Assembly (NCBI RefSeq): GCF_000020585.3
Contig: NC_011138.3
Location: forward strand, 2,707,401-2,752,922
Length of the DNA: 45,522 bases
Direction: 5' to 3'
Source of the DNA: Alteromonas mediterranea DE
Lineage (GTDB): Bacteria > Pseudomonadota > Gammaproteobacteria > Enterobacterales > Alteromonadaceae
This document shows positions 32,434 through 43,237 of this stretch, in pieces. The notes under the pieces were generated by a model that searched no databases, was not told the origin of the DNA, and saw only the letters and a list, made by a program, of their open reading frames with translations. How positions within the stretch are numbered: position 1 is the first letter of the stretch; every line of letters starts with the position of its first letter. A program made the position numbers and the translations under genes.

Positions 32434-35400
32434 TTAAGCTAGCCACTTTTGTAACGTGAGGATTACTTTCTCTTGGTCAATAGGTTTAGTAAGAAAGTCG
32501 TTCATGCCCGACTGAAGGCACTTATCTTTATCACTTTGCATAGCGTTAGCAGTAATAGCCACAATAGGTATGCTTTGATAGTGCGCACCGGCTGCCCCAC
32601 TTCTTATATGCTTTGTTGTTTCAAAACCATCCATTTCAGGCATTTGGCAGTCCATAACCACGAGTGAATAAGGCTTTGCCTGTTGCGGCTGCTGTAAAAA
32701 CGCTAAGGCCTCTTTACCGTTGTTTGCCACATCTACTGTGAGCCCTTCACCTTCGAGTATCGTTGTTGCTACTAGCTGATTTATCGCGTTATCCTCAACT
32801 AACAGTACCCGCAAACCCTCAGGCGAATTGTGAGGTGTAGCGTTATGGCTGGCCTCCTCTACAGGCGCACTGCGCCCAAAATCATCAGCCTTATGTTCTA
32901 TTTCGTTGGGGACCTTGGCCAATATGTGTCTAAGATTCTCGGTGGTGAGGGGTTTCGGGAAAATTGATGCGATCCCTCGTGTTCTAAAGTGCTGCGCACT
33001 TTCGATATCTTGAAGTTCAGTCATTACCACTATCCGAATATCGGCAAATCTTGGTTCTTCAAAAAGCGCCATAGCAAAGTCTTTACCGCACATATCTGGC
33101 ATTTTATTGTCGATAATAACTAAAGTGATTGGCGATGAAGACTTCAAACTGGCCTTACAGTGTGCAAGCGCACCTTTGGATGAATCTGCCACTGAAGTTT
33201 CTACACCCCAAACATTTAACTGGCGTTTCAGGACTTCTCTATTTGAAACGTTGCTGTCAACTATTAGGCAGTGTGTATGCGGGGCAACATCTGAAGGCGC
33301 CACGCCTTTAGCGTCATTAACCTTGTTCACTTCAAAAATAACTTCAAAGCAGCTTCCCTTTCCTACTTCGCTAGAGGCCTTTACATCACCACCTAACAGT
33401 TCACAAAGCTTTTTGGTAATTGATAAACCAAGTCCAGTTCCGCCATAGCGCCTTGTCGTCGATGCATCGACTTGCGTAAACGCTTCGAACAACTGTGCTA
33501 GCTTACGCGGCTCTATGCCTATACCCGTGTCTTTGACAGCGCAGCGCAGTACATATTGCCCTTCATTTTTTGAAGGTAATAGTGCTGCGGTAATACTCAA
33601 TTCGCCTTGCTCGGTAAACTTCACTGCGTTGCTTAATAAGTTAGTGAGAATTTGCTGAATTCGTGTGGGGTCGGAGTTAACTTTTGATGCGTCGACTTTA
33701 GAAACATCAACAATAACCGCTAAACCTTTTAACTGAGCCGTGTGCGCAATAGATTGCGCCAAGGTCTCGATTAAACTTCGCAAATCAAAATCAACCGATT
33801 CAATTTCAAGCTTGTTAGCTTCTATTTTTGAAAAGTCTAAAATGTCATTGATAAGTACTAGCAGAGAGCTGGCGCTTGAACTCGCTATGTTAACCCGTTG
33901 CCCTTGTTCAACGGTTAAGTCACTTTTCTTAAGCAAGTCGAGCATACCAATAACACCGTTCATCGGTGTTCTTATCTCGTGACTCATATTGGCAAGAAAT
34001 TCTGATTTTAGCTTGGTTGCTTCTTCAGCTTTTTCCAGCGCGTTTTTAAGGTTGTGGGCCTGTGCTTCGAGGGATGCCGTTTTTTCTGAAACCTGTTGTT
34101 CAAGCGCATGAACAAAGCGCTTCTGTTTAGTTATTTCCGTTTGGTGTAACCGGGTGCGCAAATACACTACCAGTATTATTACGCCAATAAGTAAGGCGCA
34201 ATATAGTGTGTATGCCCACCACGTTTTCCAAGGAACCGTAGCTACGTGTAAGTTCACGAACAGATGATTTTCGCCCCACTCTCCATTTGGCTTCATTGCT
34301 CTTACTAACAATGTGTAGGTACCACCGTTTAAATTGGTAAAGGAAACCTTATTGTGGTCTCCCGTATCTATCCACTGCTCGTCATAACCTTCCAGTTTGT
34401 AGGCAAAGTGCGGTTTTTGCGACGCTGAAAAATCCAGTAAAGCAAACTCTAAGGAGAAGAAATAGTCTGTATATGAAAGGTAGATATCGGTGACATAGGA
34501 TAGCGGTTTACTAAGCCGTATTTCTTGGCCCATTTTATTAAAACCTGTCAGCACTATTTTTGAATCGCGAACTTCCCGCTGCCCCTTCTGATAGTTAAAA
34601 TACTCTATTCCCCGCTGGCTGCTGGTAAAATAGGTATTTTGAGCCGCGTTAAGCAAGCTGTTTGAGTAGTAATTTTTTCCTGCTAACTCGGTTTTACTAT
34701 TATAGTTGGTCGCTTTTTTAGTTTCGGGATCATAGAGAAATATTCCCTTGTTAGTCGTAAGCCACAAGGTGCCATTTTCACCGTCCGCTAGCCCGCGAAT
34801 AAGCGTTGTCGGTAGCCCGTGCTGTTCATTGAATTGCTGAAACGTTTTGGTACTCGGTAAATAAAGATTTAACCCTTTTTGTGTAGCAATCCATATCTGC
34901 CCACTTTGGCTTTCGTGTATATCTTCAATTATGTTACCTAATAGGCTGTTTTCTCGCTCTACGTCAGCAAAATAAGTAACAAACTTGTCGCCATCACGAG
35001 GCCACACGCTGACGCCCTTGCCCGTGCCAACCCACATATTGCCAGCACTATCTTTAAAAAGGTTATGAATTTCAGGGTGAGATAAACCTTGTGCTTGCGT
35101 TAAGTGCTCAAAACTATTGTCACTGAAGCGATAAATATACACGCCATTTTTGTAGGTACCTACCCACAAATCGCCGTTATCATCTACTGCCAATGCTCTA
35201 AACTCCTGAAACCGACGATAATTATTGTCAGATTTAGGGTACTCTATACGTGTTACTTCGCCTGTTTGACGATTTAATCTCGCTAGGTAGTTGTCCTGCG
35301 CAACCCACAGGGTATCGTTATCGTCTTGGACGACTATAGGTCGTTCTATCACCCCACTTTCAGCATACCCATCAAAGGAAGCAAAAATCGAAGAAGCGTT

Positions 35401-36597
35401 TTTTTCTAAGCGCTGCTCGTTTACACGCCATGTGTAAATCTCTGCTTTGGCAGTAACAATGAGTACATCGCCATTTTCATCGAGCTCAATCCCATTAGGG
35501 GCAACAAGCGCATCGCTATTAATAAGCTTCACTGTGCGTCGTGGAGACAACTTAAAAATGCCGTGAACTTCACTCGTTATCCATTTCGTACCGGTGTGGT
35601 CTTCAAATATGATCCTCAGGCCATTTGTGTAGCCAAAATCCATTTTCTCGACCACGTTGCCAGTGCCTGTATGGCGATATAAACCGTTTGTTGTTACAAA
35701 CCACACACTCCCTTCACTGTCTTCAAGCATAGAGTTCACTTGGCCTAACTCTTTTCCATCGCTCGTGGTTTGTGAAACAAACTCCCCGCTTTGTGGCAGA
35801 AAAAGAAAAGGCCCATCTTGTGTAGCAACAAAAAATTGGTTTGATGTGGTTAAAAGCAGGCTTCGTATTTCATTGGCGCCTGTGGCCGTATTGTTATCTT
35901 TATCTGGGAAGAAGTGGGTTGCTGTTAAGGTTTCTTTGTTCAGTAAGTTCAAGCCGAAACTGGTTGCTACCCACAAACTATTTTCGTCATTATCAAGCAT
36001 GTCCCAAATACGATTATGCGATAAACCCGCTGAATTACCCTCTGTTTTTTTAACCCGCTGAAATGCGTTCTCGCCAAGATACTTATTCAAACCCTGGTCG
36101 TAAGTACCAAGCCAGATGTCGCCATTTGTATCGTGAAGTAACGATTGAATTCGATTAGAAGAGAGTGTTGTTTTGTCGCCTAGAACGTGTAAAAAGCGCT
36201 GAAATATACCGGTCTTTGGGTTGTACTTATTAACGCCGCCTCCCCAAGTTCCTACCCATATGTTACCGTCTTTGTCTAACATCAGGTTGCCAGCGTCATC
36301 ATGGGATAAAGTGTTTATTTGCTCTGCGTTAGACTCGAAAAGCTTGACCTGCCGACCGTCGTAGCGCATTACGCCGTTTTCAGCTGTACCGAACCACAAA
36401 AAGCCTTGGCGGTCCTGAATAATGGAATATATCTCAGAAGAAACAAAACCATCGTCAGCGGTAAGCAGCTCGACGGAGTATTCGTTCATAAGCTTGTCGG
36501 AATTCGAGGAATAAGCGTGTGGGGTACTCACCAAATAAACGAATGCACATAGTAGAAAGTGGCGAAACAGGAGCCGATAACGCGTTATATTTTGCAA
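32434..36597 (-). CDS. hybrid sensor histidine kinase with periplasmic two-component propellers and two receiver domains
   Basis: The 1387-aa protein has a signal sequence or anchor (about 1-30), then about 650 residues of two-component-propeller repeats (recurrent [21 protein letters not shown] blades), which form two seven-bladed periplasmic propellers. A Y_Y_Y domain follows (about 700-785, [11 protein letters not shown]), then a membrane segment at about 790-812. Next come a HisKA domain with phospho-acceptor His873 ([11 protein letters not shown]), an HATPase domain ([21 protein letters not shown]), and two receiver domains with Asp1163 and Asp1316. The start codon is TTG. There is no DNA-binding domain, unlike Bacteroides hybrid systems. 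The stimulus and final partner are unknown. Confidence 0.92.
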   Translation of the reverse strand: MQNITRYRLLFRHFLLCAFVYLVSTPHAYSSNSDKLMNEYSVELLTADDGFVSSEIYSIIQDRQGFLWFGTAENGVMRYDGRQVKLFESNAEQINTLSHDDAGNLMLDKDGNIWVGTWGGGVNKYNPKTGIFQRFLHVLGDKTTLSSNRIQSLLHDTNGDIWLGTYDQGLNKYLGENAFQRVKKTEGNSAGLSHNRIWDMLDNDENSLWVATSFGLNLLNKETLTATHFFPDKDNNTATGANEIRSLLLTTSNQFFVATQDGPFLFLPQSGEFVSQTTSDGKELGQVNSMLEDSEGSVWFVTTNGLYRHTGTGNVVEKMDFGYTNGLRIIFEDHTGTKWITSEVHGIFKLSPRRTVKLINSDALVAPNGIELDENGDVLIVTAKAEIYTWRVNEQRLEKNASSIFASFDGYAESGVIERPIVVQDDNDTLWVAQDNYLARLNRQTGEVTRIEYPKSDNNYRRFQEFRALAVDDNGDLWVGTYKNGVYIYRFSDNSFEHLTQAQGLSHPEIHNLFKDSAGNMWVGTGKGVSVWPRDGDKFVTYFADVERENSLLGNIIEDIHESQSGQIWIATQKGLNLYLPSTKTFQQFNEQHGLPTTLIRGLADGENGTLWLTTNKGIFLYDPETKKATNYNSKTELAGKNYYSNSLLNAAQNTYFTSSQRGIEYFNYQKGQREVRDSKIVLTGFNKMGQEIRLSKPLSYVTDIYLSYTDYFFSLEFALLDFSASQKPHFAYKLEGYDEQWIDTGDHNKVSFTNLNGGTYTLLVRAMKPNGEWGENHLFVNLHVATVPWKTWWAYTLYCALLIGVIILVVYLRTRLHQTEITKQKRFVHALEQQVSEKTASLEAQAHNLKNALEKAEEATKLKSEFLANMSHEIRTPMNGVIGMLDLLKKSDLTVEQGQRVNIASSSASSLLVLINDILDFSKIEANKLEIESVDFDLRSLIETLAQSIAHTAQLKGLAVIVDVSKVDASKVNSDPTRIQQILTNLLSNAVKFTEQGELSITAALLPSKNEGQYVLRCAVKDTGIGIEPRKLAQLFEAFTQVDASTTRRYGGTGLGLSITKKLCELLGGDVKASSEVGKGSCFEVIFEVNKVNDAKGVAPSDVAPHTHCLIVDSNVSNREVLKRQLNVWGVETSVADSSKGALAHCKASLKSSSPITLVIIDNKMPDMCGKDFAMALFEEPRFADIRIVVMTELQDIESAQHFRTRGIASIFPKPLTTENLRHILAKVPNEIEHKADDFGRSAPVEEASHNATPHNSPEGLRVLLVEDNAINQLVATTILEGEGLTVDVANNGKEALAFLQQPQQAKPYSLVVMDCQMPEMDGFETTKHIRSGAAGAHYQSIPIVAITANAMQSDKDKCLQSGMNDFLTKPIDQEKVILTLQKWLA

Positions 36598-36815
36598 AGA
36601 AACATGCTCTTACTAGAAAAAGAAAAGACGAAGATATACGTTCGCAATATTAGATGATCCCTTTTAGCTTATCCATTCTACCAAAGGTGCATATATTGAC
36701 CTAGCTTACCGTTTTTATTGATTTGAATCATGTAATCTATTCTTCGGTTTGCAAAATAATTGCTGTTTATCTGATAACACGGTAAATAACCATACCGACA
36801 ACAAAAAGAGTCATC

Positions 36816-37163
36816 ATGTCTAAATCCTACAAAGAAATCACAGAAGGCCTTAATCCTTATCTTGCAGAGGTGAAAAAAGGTGTACCTGAAGTAATGAAAG
36901 GCTTTTCGGCTATGGCTAAAGCAGCGACTGCCGACGGCGCACTGGATAAAAAAACAAAAGAGCTCCTTGCTCTTGCTATTGGTATAGCGACAAGGTGCGA
37001 TGGCTGTATTGGTTTTCACGCTAAAGCGCTGGTTCATTTAGGTGCAACAAGAGCTGAAATTGAAGAAGTCTGCGGTATGTCTGTATACATGGGTGGCGGC
37101 CCCTCGTTCATGTACGCGGCAGACGCTCTGCGTGCTTTCGATGAATTTAGTGAAAGTGAGTAA
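36816..37163 (+). CDS. AhpD-like carboxymuconolactone decarboxylase-family protein
   Basis: The 115-aa protein is all-helical with the AhpD active-site motif: Cys61-Asp-Gly-Cys64 and His68, with Glu49 upstream (EXnCXXCXXXH). These residues give peroxidase or disulfide-reductase activity in AhpD. KEITEGLNPYLAEVKKGVPE opens the chain, and EIEEVCGMSVYMGGGPS is typical of the small CMD family. It is divergent from the hybrid kinase gene, with 218 bp between, and is followed by a terminator. A role in oxidative stress is likely from family knowledge only. Confidence 0.92.
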   Translation: MSKSYKEITEGLNPYLAEVKKGVPEVMKGFSAMAKAATADGALDKKTKELLALAIGIATRCDGCIGFHAKALVHLGATRAEIEEVCGMSVYMGGGPSFMYAADALRAFDEFSESE

Positions 37164-37170
37164 GAAAAAA

Positions 37171-37190
37171 GGGCCGATTATTTTCGGCCC
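37171..37190. terminator. terminator between the AhpD-like and M16 peptidase genes
   Basis: GGGCCGA (37171-37177) and TCGGCCC (37184-37190) form a 7-bp stem with a 6-nt loop. The A-run before it reads as TTTTTT after the hairpin on the minus strand, so it is strongest for the M16 gene, and it also serves the AhpD-like gene. Confidence 0.87.
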
Positions 37191-37216
37191 TAAAATTCAA
37201 TTTAAGGTTTAGGTCG

Positions 37217-39970
37217 TTACAGTGAATTCATACTTTGTACACTGACAGGACCAAGCTCTGCAGCTTCAACTTCTGCTTTGATTTTTTCAGCATCGCCGAT
37301 GATGATCCACGTTAGTTTATCTGGGTGCAATACTTCTTCAGCCGCTTTACTGAGGTCACCTAAAGACAAGCTGTTGTACTTTTCGACCAAAGACTCTGGG
37401 TAGTTGTATTGTCTGTTGAACCTTTCACTCGACAATAGGCTGTACAGCACCGCATTGGCTGTCTCAAACTGACCTGGCAGTGAGCGAACTTCATCAAGTC
37501 GTGCTCGTTCAAGTTCCTGTGCCATTGGCGGCTTATCACCTATGTAGGCATTAAGCTCTTTCTTAAGTTCTAGCAACGACGGGCCTGTTTTATCGGTTTG
37601 AACCGGAGCATAAACCATAAATGGACGTTGACCTCGAGCATCTTGTAAGAAAGTGTACGCACCATAAGACCAGCTTTTATCTTCACGTAAGTTCATATTA
37701 ATGCGAGCAGTAAAAGCGCCACCTAAGGTTAAATTCATGGCCTTGATGGCAATATTGTTTTCAGCACCAGTCGGTGGTGCTAAATGCGCAGCAAGTATAA
37801 GAGACTGCTGTGCTCCAGGACGGTCGATAATAATTGCTTGGCCTTGATCAGGCATTGATGCTTGGGCAATTTGCTTGGTGCCCTTGTCACCTGCAACTTT
37901 CCATTTGCCAAACTCTTTTTCGAGCATTGGCTTAATCGCGTCTAATGTGGTGTCGCCAACAACAAATATAGTCGCGTTATCAGGGCGAAGCCATGTATTC
38001 TTAAAGTTAACTAAGTCGCTTCGCGTAATTGCCTTCACGTCTTGCTCGGTTCCGGTACCGGTAAATGGAATACCATAGGCATGGTCATCACCATAGATAA
38101 GCGGTGGAAGCAAAGTAAGGGCAATACTTACAGGGCGAGTTTTTTGCTGTGCTATATTACTCAAAATAAGCGCACGTTGACGTTCAATCTCTTCTTCTTT
38201 AAACGTAGGTGATTTTAAGATATCACCGAGAAGTTCCAAAGAAAGTTCCATATTTTCCGTTAGCATCGACATGCTAACTGTCGTGGTATCTAAATTTGAG
38301 CCAGCGTTTAAATTAGTTCCTAACTGTTCAAGCTCTGCTGCTAGTTCTAAGGCATCGTATTTACCCGCGCCTTCGTCGAGCATCTGCGTGGTAAAACTTG
38401 CAAGGCCCAGCTTGCCACCTGCATCAGCGGCGTAGCCTGCGTCAAATTGCACCGCTACATTCACCAGTGGAACCGTCGAGCGTTTTGCAAACACCACATT
38501 AACGCCGTTAGAAAGCGTAGTTTCCGTAACGTCAGGGAAGCTTAACTGTGTTTCTGTATCAATTGATGGCAAACCTGAACTGCGATCAACACCTTCAGCA
38601 AGGGCTGCATGCTCAATGAAAGGTACAACCGTAATTTGGTGCCACCCTTCTTTTAGCCATTTATTCGCTGCCGCTTTAACGCCTTTAGGTGTTGCCTGTC
38701 CCAGCTCATCTAATTCGGTTTTAAAATAATTAGGATCGCCAGCAATAAATTCACCAGTAGCAAGCGTATCGGCTTTACCGCCGAAACCACCCACTTCTTC
38801 AAGACCACGAATAATTGAAGCTCGACGTTTAGTCGACACCAATTTGACTTCATCTTTACTTGGACCTTTACGCAAAAACTCACTAATGACTTTGTCGATT
38901 TCTTTTTCCACTTTAGCCACGTCAACGCCGTCTTTCACGTCAACCGCAACGCCAAAAATTGATGCCATTTGCAGCTCGTAATTGAACACTGAAGCATTGG
39001 TTGCGATTTGTTGGTCGTAAACCAGTTCTTTATAAAGACGAGAATTTTTGCCATCCCCCAGCGCGCTTGCCGCAATAAACAAATCGGTTGCGGTTGAAGA
39101 TGTATTCTCAGGCGACACCCAAAGGCGATAAATACGTGATTGAGGCACTTTGTCTTGAATAATTTCACGGGTATTTACGCTGCGTTTCGGCACCCATGCT
39201 TGCCATTTAGATAGCGCAGGACCCGGCTCAATATCCCCAAAGTACTTGTTTACCAGCGGCTTCGCTTCTTTGGCGTTAATATCACCGCTTAACACTAAAA
39301 TTGCGTTATTGGGGCCATAATATTTATTAAACCAGCCCTTTACGTCGTCTAAAGACGCTGAGTTAAGGTCTTCCATTGAACCAATCACCGTGTGGTGATA
39401 AGGATGCCCTACAGGAAATAAGCCTTCAAAGATGTGGGTAAACACGCTTCCATAAGGCTGATCTTCACCTTGGCGCTTTTCATTTTGTACAACGCCACGC
39501 TGTTCGTCTAACTTCTCTTGTGTTACCGCACCTAAAAGATGCCCCATGCGATCTGATTCCATCCACAATATGCGGTCAAGGGCTGGAGTAGGAACGGTTT
39601 GGAAGTAATTTGTGCGGTCAAAATTTGTGGTGCCGTTTAAGCCAGTAGCACCGGCTTCTTGAAGCGGACCGAACCATTCGTCGTCATAATTTTCGGTGCC
39701 GTTGAACATTAAGTGTTCAAATAAATGCGCAAACCCAGATTTACCCTCAGGCTCATCTTTGGAGCCTACTTTGTACCACACCGCCACAGCTACCACTGGC
39801 GCCTTGCGGTCTTCATGGACAATTACAGTTAACCCATTATCGGTAGTAAACTTTTCGTAGTCGATATTTATGTCGTTTTTAGCAAACGCTGAGCTTACCA
39901 GCGTGCTACTTACTGCCAATACACCTACGCTTACTTTTAAGCGCTTGGTGAGGTGTTTAAGTACACTCAT
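37217..39970 (-). CDS. secreted M16-family (pitrilysin-like) zinc peptidase
   Basis: The 917-aa protein has a signal peptide (about 1-30, cleaved after SAFA) and two M16 halves. The first has the inverted zinc motif HLFEH (His82, Glu85, His86) and a downstream Glu164 in VQNEKRQ. The second half, from about 480, lacks HxxEH (LASFTTQMLDEG at the same place), as expected for the non-catalytic partner; R/Y-type motifs (SWSYGAYTF) are retained. I chose ATG 39970, with AAGGA 8 nt upstream, over the frame's earlier start at 40009. M16 enzymes cut small, unfolded peptides; here the site is periplasmic. Confidence 0.92.
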   Translation of the reverse strand: MSVLKHLTKRLKVSVGVLAVSSTLVSSAFAKNDINIDYEKFTTDNGLTVIVHEDRKAPVVAVAVWYKVGSKDEPEGKSGFAHLFEHLMFNGTENYDDEWFGPLQEAGATGLNGTTNFDRTNYFQTVPTPALDRILWMESDRMGHLLGAVTQEKLDEQRGVVQNEKRQGEDQPYGSVFTHIFEGLFPVGHPYHHTVIGSMEDLNSASLDDVKGWFNKYYGPNNAILVLSGDINAKEAKPLVNKYFGDIEPGPALSKWQAWVPKRSVNTREIIQDKVPQSRIYRLWVSPENTSSTATDLFIAASALGDGKNSRLYKELVYDQQIATNASVFNYELQMASIFGVAVDVKDGVDVAKVEKEIDKVISEFLRKGPSKDEVKLVSTKRRASIIRGLEEVGGFGGKADTLATGEFIAGDPNYFKTELDELGQATPKGVKAAANKWLKEGWHQITVVPFIEHAALAEGVDRSSGLPSIDTETQLSFPDVTETTLSNGVNVVFAKRSTVPLVNVAVQFDAGYAADAGGKLGLASFTTQMLDEGAGKYDALELAAELEQLGTNLNAGSNLDTTTVSMSMLTENMELSLELLGDILKSPTFKEEEIERQRALILSNIAQQKTRPVSIALTLLPPLIYGDDHAYGIPFTGTGTEQDVKAITRSDLVNFKNTWLRPDNATIFVVGDTTLDAIKPMLEKEFGKWKVAGDKGTKQIAQASMPDQGQAIIIDRPGAQQSLILAAHLAPPTGAENNIAIKAMNLTLGGAFTARINMNLREDKSWSYGAYTFLQDARGQRPFMVYAPVQTDKTGPSLLELKKELNAYIGDKPPMAQELERARLDEVRSLPGQFETANAVLYSLLSSERFNRQYNYPESLVEKYNSLSLGDLSKAAEEVLHPDKLTWIIIGDAEKIKAEVEAAELGPVSVQSMNSL

Positions 39971-40155
39971 TTCGTCATCCTTAATCTTTTTAATTGTGCT
40001 AAATACCACAAAGCGGCGCTATGCCTGCCTTAAAGATAAATCAATCTGGCAGTTAATAAAGGATTATGAGGTTGAAAACTGTAACGGATTGTAAAAAGAG
40101 AAAAAATATCGAGCGTGGAGATTTAAATGTCTAGGCTCAAGGCTAGAAGTCGCAA

Positions 40156-40449
40156 TTATATTGCGACTAGTCGTGCCCAAAGCGCTTTAACTTGCTTTGC
40201 ATCCTCGCTTTCCAGTTCATTGTTTTTAAACGCACTTTCAAGGCTTGATAGCATTTTTTCGTTTAACAATTCCAATGAAGCGTCTTCACGCATTTCTAGC
40301 TGTCGCGCTTCTACCGCGAAGTGGCCTTGCAAATAACTTGCAATGAAAAGTTCATCGTCACTGCCGTGGTTCACCACGTCATCAAGTGACGCTTCAATTT
40401 CAGCGATAGCTTTCACTACCCCTTGAGGGGCTGCAGCAGGTGGTAACAC
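40156..40449 (-). CDS. yfcL: YfcL-family protein
   Basis: The 97-aa small acidic helical protein (VVKAIAEIEASLDDVVNHG, DELFIASYLQGHFAVEARQLE, KQVKALWARLV) matches the YfcL family, of unknown function. In E. coli yfcL lies between mnmC and epmC; here an ATP-NAD kinase-family gene lies between it and epmC, and all three point the same way. The start is GTG with AGGAG 6-7 nt upstream. Its stop codon lies in a perfect 9-bp hairpin (AGTCGCAAT 40148-40156, ATTGCGACT 40160-40168), which lacks a T-run. Confidence 0.85.
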   Translation of the reverse strand: MLPPAAAPQGVVKAIAEIEASLDDVVNHGSDDELFIASYLQGHFAVEARQLEMREDASLELLNEKMLSSLESAFKNNELESEDAKQVKALWARLVAI

Positions 40450-40537
40450 GTCTTACTCCTTCCTGTTGTTGTATATCAGTTTTCGATTTCTATATTTCAA
40501 TTCGAGATGAAATTGGTTTGCACCAAACGCCAATCGT

Positions 40538-41686
40538 TTAAACAGCCTGGCAAAGTACTTTGTCTTTGTAGCCGGTAATAACCGTAAACGCACCTGCCAA
40601 TTCAGCGTCAAGCGCGGCGTCGCTTGAATCTAAGCGAAGCGGTTTGCCGTTTAATGCCTGTAGCTTTTGCTTTGTAGCCACAACAAGCATGTTTTGTTTG
40701 CCAATTTGGCGAATAAAAGCCGGGCTTAACTGTTGATTTCCACGCCCTAAAATATGACCCTGACCACCAATCACAGTTAAAATGACTTTGGTCGGTTTGT
40801 TTTGAGTCAATGAAACAAGTTCATCAGCGGTAACGTCACTTGCTATTAACTCTCCTTGCTTAACCACATCCACACCTAGCAAGGTGTTGTCTAAGCCAAG
40901 AAACTCCATGACAGCGCCTACCGTGGAGCCTGACCCCATGACAAAGTACGTATCGGGTTCATCATCCATAATCTCGCTTACATAGGCAGCAATATCATCA
41001 AGCACCAGTGCTTCATCTTCTTTGCCGCCCATTTTTACCGCTTGTACGTAAGTTAACTCGGCCGGCACGCGCATTTCACCATAGTGTTTGGCAATAACTT
41101 TCCCTTCGCGAAACGCGTTTTCGTCAATATCTCGGACTTCAGCGTCCATTTCGCTTACTAGTTCACCGGCGATCATTTGGCTTACTACCTGCCCCGCTGC
41201 CGCTGGCGATACACAGTAAACGCCTGAGTGAATTTTACAGCCCGCTGGTACACCTAAAACCGGTATTTGAGTGCCAACCACACTGCAAATATTGCGCGCG
41301 GTACCGTCGCCTCCGGCAAATAGCAGTAAGTCGACTTGAGCATCTACCATGGCTTTTGCCGCGCGCTCTGAATCTTCACCTTCGGTTTGTTCAGCGTCAG
41401 AGGCGTAGATTACCTTGTAAGAAACACCCAAGGATTCACACACCGTCTCACCCATGTCACCGGACGCTGTGAATACGGTAAATTGACCTGACAGCGCTTC
41501 AAGAATACTGAGCGCTTTCGCCATTTTTTCATTGGCTTTTTTCTCGGCTCCCATAGCCAGCGCTTTTTCACGAATTTCAGCACCATCGCTGCCTTTTAAC
41601 GCGAGCGCGCCGCCTATACCGGCAAACGGGTTTACCACAACCCCAAGTTTAAACAAGGCTGGGCTACTACTACCAGTTTCATTCAT
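40538..41686 (-). CDS. ATP-NAD kinase-family protein
   Basis: The 382-aa protein has the diacylglycerol/NAD-kinase-like fold. LGVVVNPFAGIGGALALKG opens the chain, and the kinase signature AGGDGTARN is at about 124-132 (Gly-Gly-Asp-Gly). Downstream are VPAGCKIHSGVYCVSP, GSGSTVGAVMEFLG, and GGQGHILGRGNQQLSP. It is longer than the true NAD kinase NadK (about 290 aa) and resembles the AcoX/ATP-NAD kinase-like proteins often found beside epmC in this group. The phosphoryl acceptor is unknown. Its ATG overlaps the epmC stop by 4 bp (ATGA), which implies coupled translation. Confidence 0.85.
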   Translation of the reverse strand: MNETGSSSPALFKLGVVVNPFAGIGGALALKGSDGAEIREKALAMGAEKKANEKMAKALSILEALSGQFTVFTASGDMGETVCESLGVSYKVIYASDAEQTEGEDSERAAKAMVDAQVDLLLFAGGDGTARNICSVVGTQIPVLGVPAGCKIHSGVYCVSPAAAGQVVSQMIAGELVSEMDAEVRDIDENAFREGKVIAKHYGEMRVPAELTYVQAVKMGGKEDEALVLDDIAAYVSEIMDDEPDTYFVMGSGSTVGAVMEFLGLDNTLLGVDVVKQGELIASDVTADELVSLTQNKPTKVILTVIGGQGHILGRGNQQLSPAFIRQIGKQNMLVVATKQKLQALNGKPLRLDSSDAALDAELAGAFTVITGYKDKVLCQAV

Positions 41687-42306
41687 GCCGCATCTGCTCC
41701 TGTTGCTTTAGCTTGCCTATCACCGTTAAATGTTGCCGATAAAGCCTCTATGAAGCGCTTTGCTCGTGGGGGAAAGCCGTGTTCGTTATAATGAGCACGC
41801 TGAGCCGCTACGTTTCGCGTAAAGCCTTCTCTATCAGGCTCTGCCCCATTCAAATTATCGGTACTTACCTGAAACTTTCTGCCGGCGGCTTCTGTAAAAG
41901 CCCACTCAATGGCTTGCGGCTTAATTTCCACTTTTTCAAAGTCTGCTTGTTGGGCCTCGTCTCGCCCATCGGGGCAATACCAATAGCCGTAGTCCTCGAG
42001 CTGTCGGCGCTTCTCACCGGCAATACACCAATGCGCGATTTCGTGTAACGCACTCGAGAAGAAGCCGTGTGCAAAAACTATCTGGTGGTAACCCGTATCG
42101 TCGCCTGCCGGGATATAAATGGGCTCATCGTCACCTAACACCAATCGGGTGTTGTAATCTTCAAAGGTGCTATTAAATAATGAGATTAACGTGGGAACAT
42201 CATTGTCTATTTCAGCGCTTGCGATTTGTGCGCCGCCTTTTTCTTCAATGGTGATATCTTTGATAGCAATGTCTTCAGGAGAAATTTGACTACGTTGGGT
42301 GTTCAT
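41683..42306 (-). CDS. epmC: elongation factor P hydroxylase (EpmC/YfcM)
   Basis: EpmC hydroxylates the beta-lysylated lysine of elongation factor P; EF-P helps ribosomes through proline runs. The 207-aa protein (E. coli 182) has the metal-binding motif His88-Glu-Ile-Ala-His92 in ALHEIAHWCI. It also has IYIPAGDDTGYHQIVFAHGFF, DYGYWYCPDGRDEAQQ, and VEIKPQAIEWAFTEAAG, all family signatures. I use ATG 42306; the open frame runs to a TTG at 42351. It is the first gene of the minus-strand run with the ATP-NAD kinase gene and yfcL, and it diverges from the gene at 42461. Confidence 0.93.
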   Translation of the reverse strand: MNTQRSQISPEDIAIKDITIEEKGGAQIASAEIDNDVPTLISLFNSTFEDYNTRLVLGDDEPIYIPAGDDTGYHQIVFAHGFFSSALHEIAHWCIAGEKRRQLEDYGYWYCPDGRDEAQQADFEKVEIKPQAIEWAFTEAAGRKFQVSTDNLNGAEPDREGFTRNVAAQRAHYNEHGFPPRAKRFIEALSATFNGDRQAKATGADAA

Positions 42307-42460
42307 TACGTCCAAAAAAATATTAACAAGCAAGCTGAGTTGGTGGCGCAAGAGTATATCAGTAAAACTTTGTCATCTCACTTGAAAGCAGCGCTTGCAT
42401 GGGTCAATCTAGGTTTACAACGGACATGAATAAAAAACGACGTACTACGGAGTGCTTCAC

Positions 42461-43171
42461 TTGGCGCAAGATATAGCAAAACATATTCACAGGGTAAATG
42501 CCCTTCGCGATTTAGCCAATCAGTTAGGGGTGATGTCAGTTATTCATCAACTGCAACACTGGCAATGTGAGCGCCTGTTAGTATCCCACGACGACTTAGC
42601 GACGCAAAGTCGCTATCAAAAAGCCATGGGGTTCTTCGTTGAAGAGCTATACGGACCCAAAGATTTCAGCCAGCGAGATGCCGACTTGGTTCGGGTCATT
42701 CCCAAGTTAGCCAAAGTGTTGCCAGACAAAGCCATGAATGCGATGGATGACGCGTTAGCGCTAAATGCCCTGTCTTTTGATTTAGACATGGAAATGGCCC
42801 AGTACCTTCAAACACATTTTCCCGATGAGCCTATTAATCGGGATAATTACGCATTGGCTTACCGAGCCGTTGGCCGAATGGACGACCGTAAGCATCAAAT
42901 CGATATCATTTCACATTTGGGCGATCAACTTTCCGATGTGATAAAAGTTCGTGGTATCGGTATGTTGATTTCACTGTCTCGCCGCCCCGCTAAACTTGCG
43001 GGCTTGCTTGCGCTTCATGAATTTTTAGAACGGGGCTTCAATGCGTTTAAAGCGCTGGGCGACGTGCAAAGCTTTATTCAACCCGTGCTGGTACGAGAAA
43101 AAGCATTAATGCAGGCGCTATTAGATGAAAACGTAGCGCTGCCTGAAGATAACCCGTTACCTAACGTGTAA
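42461..43171 (+). CDS. conserved hypothetical protein
   Basis: The 236-aa mainly helical soluble protein has no signal peptide or catalytic motif that I recognise. Features are HQLQHWQCERLLVSHDDLA, GFFVEELYGPKDFSQRDADL, and YALAYRAVGRMDDRKHQ. A regular FxxELYG stretch suggests a conserved family in this bacterial group. I choose TTG 42461, with GGAG 8 nt upstream; GTG 42452 also keeps the frame but lies only 1 nt after its possible Shine-Dalgarno bases. It starts the plus-strand run with the thioesterase and retropepsin genes. Confidence 0.75.
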   Translation: MAQDIAKHIHRVNALRDLANQLGVMSVIHQLQHWQCERLLVSHDDLATQSRYQKAMGFFVEELYGPKDFSQRDADLVRVIPKLAKVLPDKAMNAMDDALALNALSFDLDMEMAQYLQTHFPDEPINRDNYALAYRAVGRMDDRKHQIDIISHLGDQLSDVIKVRGIGMLISLSRRPAKLAGLLALHEFLERGFNAFKALGDVQSFIQPVLVREKALMQALLDENVALPEDNPLPNV

Positions 43172-43237
43172 CAGAGTTAGTCTAATCGCTGACTTATACC
43201 GCTTTCTACTGAAAATTTTAAGCAACAAGGAAAAAAT

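Noticed and set aside
42426..42476. A 16-codon reading frame (MNKKRRTTECF...) upstream of the hypothetical gene, as a leader peptide
   Set aside because: It overlaps the start of the main gene, has no attenuator-like hairpins, and no codon pattern that suggests regulation.
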